Of a stretch of 64,000 nucleotides of DNA, positions 57,640-64,000 are shown in pieces. A program made the translations under genes and the position numbers. Under the pieces are notes generated by a model that was not told where the DNA came from, ran no database searches, and worked only from the letters and a program-made list of their open reading frames with translations. Within the stretch, counting starts at the first letter, position 1. Each line of letters begins with the position of its first letter. Origin of the DNA: Cunninghamia lanceolata (Eukaryota > Streptophyta > Pinopsida > Cupressales > Cupressaceae); assembly GCA_027924645.1 (NCBI GenBank), contig BSBN01001807.1, forward strand, positions 11,798,001-11,862,000, in the 5' to 3' direction.

Positions 57640-60600
57640 TCAATCCTCAATTCCATATTTGTCATTCCACTCATCGTATGTCTCCTTTGTCAGCCAAGGG
57701 AATGAAAGTATTTCTTCAATCTGGCCATTATGGCTGACATACCTGGCATCTAGCATACTTTTTACGTGGTTATAAAATGTAGAAAGATTCCTTTCAAGAG
57801 TGTTCAGATTGTCCAACACTAAGCTCAGTACTTGCATACTCATAGTTGGATCACTTGCAATTACATCACAACAAGTGGGAATTAATTGATAAAAATTGTC
57901 TACAATCTCCTTTCTCCACTTGTCCAAGTCTTTTATTTTGCCATCATCATCCAAGATGGGAGGTAACCACTTAGTATCCAACCCCGCAACCTCTCTTTCA
58001 CAATTGAATTGAATTTCAACTGGAAACTAGCCACATCTTGAAAACACTTCAACATGTTAAGCACCTTCTGTATGTTAGCAGGTGCATTGGAATCATACCT
58101 GGCACAGCTTAGAAATTCTTTGACTTTTTTAGTTCTATGTAACCATTTTTTTTAAGCTCAATAGTCTTTGTTTGTCAGAATCATGCTTTTCATAGGCTGG
58201 TCTCAATTGTAAGTAGGATTTCCAAGCCTCATCAATTATGGTCAAAATGTTTGTCACCTTGTTCTTGATCAAGTTGGTGACCACCTCTTTAACCTTGTCA
58301 TCCTTTTCCTCCTTCAATCTCCTGTTATCCTCCTTCAACTCTCTAATCTCTACAAGGAGAAGTTTTGTATCCATTGGAATGAATTTTACAGTTGGGATCA
58401 CTGGAGGAGGGGATGAAGTACTAGCTACCAATGACAGTTGCTACTTCACCATGTTTATTTTTGTAATTGCCTGAGAATAATCAAGTTGCAGTCGATTGTA
58501 ATACTTTTGCAATTTGTTAGTTGTTGCTTCTGCAAATTGTGCAGTCTGTACATTTAGTCTTGCAGCCTAAGGAGCAAGGGTATCAGATACTCTTTTTATT
58601 GTTACATCCCCTATCATCTCTCCTAATTGAACCCTAGGCTTTTTGTTGTTTGGGGCTAGAGCCTATATTGCCAATGTTTCAAATTTAGGGTTGAAGGCTG
58701 CACCAGAGAGGGCCTTTTCAATATCTTCCCCTGTCACATCTGAATCATCTCTGGTGATTGTATCAAATACAATGGCATCTAATAGAGTCCAGTGAGGTAG
58801 AAGCAAAGTATTAATTTTTGCCACCAGTGCTCTCCCTTCCTCTAGAGTTATTTTACTTATAGACTATTGTACTTCTTTTAGGACCCTCTGAGTAATAACA
58901 TCATACTCCTTTGGGTTTGCTCCAGCCTTGGCATCTTCAATTTTCTTCTGAAATTCCTCACTCCTCACTTTCAAAACATAGCTCCTAAATTCAGGAGTGT
59001 TGACAAATTCATCATCCTCCATAAACTTGTCACAGGCCATCACCCTAACATCTTCAATATCAAACATAGAGTTTCTTATTACTCTCACTGCCCTATTCTC
59101 TGGGGATGAATAAGGTCTCAGTCTATCGGGTGAACGAGGGCCAGTTTCTTGTGCATGTTCCTCCTACCCCTCTAGGTCAACTACCTCTATCTGCTCTTGG
59201 TTCTCCAAATCAATAATCTTGGCCCTTTTGGTAGGGTAGGGACCAACTGATTCCCTCTTTACATCATACTCTCCACTTGAGCTGCCAGGCTCATAAGCAT
59301 ATCTCTGTTCTCTTGTAGGGGCAGAGGCAATCAACTATTCTGCATTATCCAACATTTTCTCAATTCTATTGATTGGGTCTTGCACTTCTGTAAATGCACC
59401 CAGATATGCAGGATTCATGTTTCTCTTCATATTCTCACTGGCCATGATAGTAGCCCTCTTGATCCTCAAGTGGTGGACTTCATTCATAGTAAAACAATTC
59501 ATGGCAAAGTCCTCATCGTAATCCACCTGATGAAAGTACTGGACCCTTCCCTTGTAGTTGTTGACTCTGAATCTGGTTTTGCTAATGAATCCCTTAGGGT
59601 CAAAAGACCTTGGTTGTTCCAAATACATTCCAAAACATTGCATAAATGAATAAATTTGGTCCAACCCACTCTTATCAGGGATCACAAAATCACAAAATCT
59701 GATGGAAGAAGGGAAGAATGAACCTTTCTTGTAGTTCCTAAAGTGCTTTTTGTCAGAATCATTTAACTGCCTTATAACTTCTAAAAATGCTACCCTCTTT
59801 GGCACATATTTGGGTAGTATGTGAGGTGCAGTCTGGCATCCATAGACCCTTATGTAAGTAGTATGCTCATGATAGAACCAATCACCCCAATTGTGATCAA
59901 TTCCAAGGTGGGGAGTCATGTCTAGAGGTCGTAAGAAATCCATTACATCAGGGTGCAATCTTTCACCCTCTGGCTCCAAAAATCTAAGGATTCTCCTCAC
60001 AAAATATTCTTCAAAGATGACATAATCTGCTGTGACACAATGCATATCTAGCATACATGTCCATACTTGCACTAGCAGCTTGTTCCCTTGAGCATCTGAA
60101 TCCTTGACATGCAAATTGTGGTGCCACATCTTTGATAAAGAAAATAAGTACATATGACACAACAAGGAGTACCATATGAATTCAACTTGGACATCTGGTT
60201 TAGACAAATTATTTTTGATCTTTATCATCTGATCATGCATATGGTCAGCTATGAAAGTGGCATAATCATATGGTTCCTTGACATCTGGTTTTTGAATATC
60301 AACAACCATCATCATCAAAGAAATAGACATTCTTTCTAAAGCATCTCTGCCTAATACTTGACACAGACTGTGATAGGTTCTGACAAAATATTCATTAAAC
60401 ATACTGCAATGAAAAGGCTCCTTCTCATGATCTAAAATCTTTACTAATTTCCCACCAACACCCCTTGGCTTGTGCTTTGGTAAGTTATATTCCCTGTAAT
60501 GTCGTTTCACAGTCTGGTATTTTTTCTTGAAAGCCCTAAGGTCAATTTGTTTGCTGGCTGCAGGGTCCAAGTTGAATACAGTGGCAATGTATCCTTTGGC

Positions 60601-60820
60601 AAACTTGATCAATGTTGAACCATTTCCATCTATTACTATCCTAGTGGCTGGATTATACCTTTATGTTGTTGACCTAATTAAGTCAGGGTTGGGGAAAACA
60701 TTGGGACAAATGAGCTTGGCTAAATCATATTTCCAGGCATGATAGATAGTGACCTTATAGTTCATCCTCTTATGCCAATGCTCAAAGAGGATCCAACCTG
60801 GGACAGGTAATTTGGCATCC
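57640..60820 (-). pseudogene. ORF1, large accessory gene (copy B), N-terminus missing
   Basis: The 3' end is TGA at 57640. The longest open block (60612-59335, 425 codons) has FHCSMFNEYFVRTYHS, FIADHMHDQMIKIK, RVAFLEVIRQLND and SFFPSSIRFCDF. Then come the acidic linker, FMEDDEFVNTPEFRS, HWTLLDAIVFDTI, the coiled coil EIRELKEDNRRLKEEKD and LDTKWLPPILDDDG near the end. Codons before the DAKLPVPGW region are absent because homology ends at 60820. Compared with copy A it has a 10-bp deletion before LDTKW and the same A8 run at about 58150. It is the best template for the family, which I do not recognise. Confidence 0.6.
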
Positions 60821-61609
60821 TGTTGATGGTGATGTTAGTCACACACAAACACACAAATAAAAGTTACACAACAACCTTTATTTATCTTGAAAGATATGAT
60901 GAATTCAAAGAATTCATGATCCCAAGTCTCCATTGATTAGTTCATAATCTACTGACGTTACTCAGTGGTTGATGTGTGTTGTTGTTTTCTATTTTGGGGC
61001 CTTACATAGATTAGTACATTCTATTTTCTGTAACTATGCTATACAGAGAGGTTACTCTACACAGTATATTTCTTCAAATAATGTGTCTAAGTTGATATTT
61101 GCATGATATTTTCAACACTACATGCATTTAGCTCAAATATGCTAATGATATTCAGTTATCTATGAGATGTCAGCATATTTCTCTGTTCTGATTACTATTT
61201 ATCATGATTTGTAGTTATGGAAGTAATTCACTGAAATTAAGGAAAGGAAATAACAAAGATTAGGTTTAAAGAATGAGATTCCTAAAATTACTTGACTGAG
61301 ATCACTGATCCACATACATGTTCCCATATAGCAATGAAGAGAAGAAAACTAGAATCATACTTCACTAGGACATTCCACAAATCCGCATGATCCAGTGCAA
61401 ATCTTCAAAGGAAAAGTTGACAACAACATGCAATAAAATGAAAGTGCTTCCAGTTGAACATAGCATTCACCATTACATATCCAGAAATCAACTTGAAGAT
61501 TACGTAAAGTTTACAATCAAGATGTAATCTGAAGCTTCATCTATATTCAGTATGCTTAAAAATAAGTACATTTACAATGATCTAAGGAAAGAACCTTGAC
61601 ATTTCAACA
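60821..61609 (-). repeat. Possible LTR or other insertion that ends copy B homology
   Basis: It starts TGTTGATGG on the plus strand and could end TTTCAACA at 61609, giving TGTTGA...TCAACA ends. A purine run (AAAAAGGGGGAGG, minus strand, 61684-61696) lies 75 bp beyond. The 5-bp flanks (CATCC and ATTCA) do not match, so if this is an LTR it is not a simple solo one. No PBS is visible. An intron boundary in ORF1 is an alternative, since the minus strand reads CAACAG before the exon-like sequence. Confidence 0.3.
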
Positions 61610-62639
61610 ATTCAGTCCTCATTAGTCTCAGTAATCCGATCTCCTATATTAAACTGGTTCTGGTCAGATTTTTTATGATTGACCTCCCCCTTTTTCATAG
61701 TGTAAAGGGGCTCAATATATATCTCTAATTATCCCCAATACAGTGCCCAAGAAAACCCTAGCTAATCAATGGTCCACCCTTCAAGTGCAGCATCAAACGG
61801 TGGAAAATAAATCCCGCCAAAACCTCTGAGAAGCATGCCCATACTGGGCGTAAGGATGTCCTTTGAAAACCCTAATAGTCACCAAAATAACTATTGTTCC
61901 TTTTAATAATGTTTCTTTCCACCTGCATTTTCCTCCGCATTAAAAGCCTTTACTTCTCCTGCTGCATTTGCAATCTTTCAAGATTCGATCTATCGCCTGT
62001 GATGTCCTCGCCATTAGAGCTCCGTCATTATATCTACTTGCATGTCGCTAGTCAATTCTACATATAAACCCATTCGTAGGCTTTGCTTGTATTTCTTGTT
62101 TTGCACTCTTCCTGAACCTCGACAAGATTCTTGCAGTTGGGTCAAGCTTTTATCTTTATCTTCTTTAACCGTGACGGCCTCTGCACCAATAAACCTGTGT
62201 ACCTGTAGCCAACAAATAGAAGTTAAGCATCATCATTTAATAAACCAGCAGGAAGATAAAAATATTACATTAAAAAACTGGCTGAATGTGCAAACATAGA
62301 TATTGGGCTATGAAACTACGAAAAATGTGCATCCAAATGCATATACAACGTAAAAAATGGCCGAGTCAACAATCGTTGACCAAAAACATGCATCAGGCTC
62401 TAAAATGAATTCAAAAAATCCATCGCTTTGCTTTCCCACCTATTCACGGCTTGCACCTTTCGCACTCTGATGCATATAATTTCTTTGTATATCATCTTAT
62501 ACATACAAGCGCCTTTGTATGTCACTTTCAGACTCCAACCCCTTTATTAACCATAGTTTACTTACCTGTCAAATCCGTAATGTATGAAGTACAATGTATC
62601 TTCAAATATTCATTCGGGCGCGATGCATGCTTTATACCA
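61610..62639. other. No gene assigned; possible exon-like fragment
   Basis: On the minus strand, about 62206-62010 is open for about 60 codons after a TGTTGGCTACAG acceptor-like site (content includes EAVTVKEDKDKSLTQLQES). It matches nothing I know and may be chance. Otherwise no ORF, RNA gene or ordered repeat is seen. Confidence 0.3.
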
Positions 62640-63570
62640 AATTTTAATTCCATTTGAATTCCGGCTTGTATGCATAAAGCAATGTATATTATGCAATGTA
62701 TCTCTTAATATACATTTGGGTTTTGACACATTGCATAAATTAGATTTAAACTTCATTTGAATTCCGGCTTGTATGCGTCTTGCAATGTATGTTTCACAAC
62801 ATACATACAAAGCGTAGAATGTACAAGCATTTAACTCTATTTGATAACTTTTCAGTTTTGGCGCTTGTATGTAACCAATGCATATCGCAATGTATGTAAT
62901 ATATACATTGCGCAAAGCATACAACGACTTAACCAACTTTAATAACTCCTCAGCTCCACGCAATGTATATAGCCTTTGTATCTCACCAATATACAAGCCC
63001 GCATACATACAAGGACTTAACCTTGTTTAACAAACTTTTCGGGTCCGTCCAATGTATAAAGTGTTTGTATGTAACCCTTTTGTATATTTTTCTTGTATGT
63101 TCCGAAACATACAAAGCCTAAAACATACAACCAAAAAACCTCATTTCATAACTTTTGGGTTCCGCGCAATGTATAAAGCCTTTGTATACTTGCCTTGTAT
63201 GTTTCGCCCTGCCAAACATACAAACATAAGGTACATGCAACGGACGTAACTGTTTATCCATTTCAACTCTTAACTATTTTGGGTCCACCTTGTATGTATA
63301 CATAAAACTTTTATCAACATGCATACAAGGCAAGAATATACAAACAACTTTGCATAATGAGACCCGATATACAAAAGACATTGTATGCAACATGCAAAGG
63401 ACCCGACATACAAACAACTTTGTATATGAGCGACATGCATACTCGATGACCCATGCGACTATGTATAAAAACAACCTTGCATATACAAATGACTTTGTAC
63501 ATGGAAATTGATATACAAAGGACTTTGTATATGCAACCCGATATACAAAAGACATTGTATATGCAACATC
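62640..63570. repeat. Array of short TATACAAA/TTTGTATA inverted repeats
   Basis: The words ACATACAA, TATACAAA and TTTGTATG/TTGTATAT recur every 20-45 bp in both orientations and often form hairpins. The clearest is at 63511-63532: a 10-bp stem ATATACAAAG with a 2-bp loop. Another at 63541-63562 has an 8-bp stem. Toward 63350-63570 the units become a loose repeat of about 31 bp containing GACCCGATATACAAA. Open frames in this area are by-products of the repeat. Confidence 0.75.
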
Positions 63571-64000
63571 AAACCCTTCCCTTGTACATTTTACCAAAAT
63601 ACTCATAACTTGCAAAATACAGGGAATTTTCAGATGGTTCAAAAAGCAACCCCTATTCATTTTGGACAAGGAATTCACCCATATTTAGCTTTGGTACTCA
63701 ATGCAATTTTTCTCTTTGTTTTCACAAGGTTTGTAACTTTCACCCCCTTTTCCCTTTACCACCAAGAAGAACAACACACATAAGTAAAAAGCAAAAGCCA
63801 CAGAAGGGGTCCTCATTTTGCTAAGGAGTAAAATGGGGTGTGTTGTAAACATCACAACAACTAGAAACCAAACAAAACAATCAAAAATTAAAACCATTAA
63901 AGGAAACTGAATGAAATAAATTCATAACTTCCAACTATCTTTTCTGCAAATCATCATTTAACTTGAGACTCAATGTATTCAATAAGGTGCATGAATTTTC
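63571..64000. other. No gene seen
   Basis: AT-rich sequence to the window end. A minus-strand open frame at 63685-63897 is hydrophobic but has no recognisable family. Confidence 0.4.

Larger units (their letters stand above)
48571..60820 (+). mobile_element. Giant hAT-like DNA transposon, copy B (right end not reached)
   Basis: It begins CAAGGATTTTTTTAGTGGCGAAT exactly where Gypsy-4 gag stops, and runs collinear with copy A (inverted) through transposase, ORF2 and ORF1 to 60820, opposite copy A about 15222. There copy A continues into ORF1 codons about 1-49 but copy B changes to unrelated sequence starting TGTTGATGG. The flank before it (48563-48570) is CAAGAGTC; the same octamer is expected at the far end as a hAT 8-bp duplication. 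By eye the two copies are roughly 90-95% alike in coding parts. Confidence 0.75.

Noticed and set aside
62010..62206. Host gene exon on the minus strand
   Set aside because: Short, no recognised family, no partner exons; reported only as a possibility.
1..64000. tRNA, rRNA or microRNA genes
   Set aside because: No cloverleaf with B-box, no rRNA sequence. tRNA-like words are primer-binding sites. The hairpins at 62.6-63.6 kb are repeat-derived.

Overview
The window looks like nuclear DNA of a seed plant with a large, repeat-rich genome. A gymnosperm is possible, but the sequence does not prove it. It is AT-rich and built almost entirely of transposable elements inserted into one another. I see no intact host gene, rRNA, tRNA or CRISPR array. 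Every long coding region carries stops, frameshifts or truncations, so all are called pseudogenes.

Left part (1-10028, minus strand): the 5' end of a Ty1/Copia element, with a 1.25-kb LTR at 2840-4087, has inserted into the RNase H region of a Ty3/Gypsy element of Tat type (Gypsy-1). Gypsy-1 gag is split by a solo LTR of the same Copia family (8072-9336). A third LTR of that family, a solo copy with a perfect GGGCC duplication, lies at 35120-36466.

The main discovery candidate is a very large hAT-like DNA transposon present in two inverted copies. Copy A spans about 10029-27889. Copy B starts at 48571 and is collinear to 60820, where homology stops at another insertion or rearrangement. In both, a hAT transposase with an 8-9 unit 54-bp repeat in its N-terminus faces, tail to tail, two tandem genes of more than 1,000 codons (ORF1 and ORF2). 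I do not recognise the families of ORF1 and ORF2, but they appear to be paralogues. ORF2 also has a G-patch-like segment and a long coiled coil. Copy A has further unrecognised ORFs in its left arm. The outer ends share an inward-facing GGCGAAT motif at identical spacing from the terminus. hAT elements usually encode only a transposase and are a few kb long, so an accessory-gene-bearing hAT of 12-18 kb would be unusual.

Between the two copies lie a Copia LTR fragment (28560-28798), a degraded plus-strand Gypsy (Gypsy-2, about 29849-34080), the GGGCC-flanked solo LTR, a minus-strand Tat Gypsy with a dual RNase H (Gypsy-3, about 36472-44828), and a plus-strand Gypsy with an LTR related to Gypsy-3's (Gypsy-4, 44829-48570). 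Gypsy-4 interrupts Gypsy-3 and is itself interrupted by hAT copy B. The right edge (60821-64000) holds a possible LTR and about 0.9 kb dense in short TATACAAA/TTTGTATA palindromes.

Most stops that differ between the two hAT copies are C-to-T or G-to-A changes (CAG/CAA to TAG/TAA, TGG to TAG), as expected for long-silenced, methylated repeats. Several other stops are shared by both copies, so their common ancestor was probably already defective.
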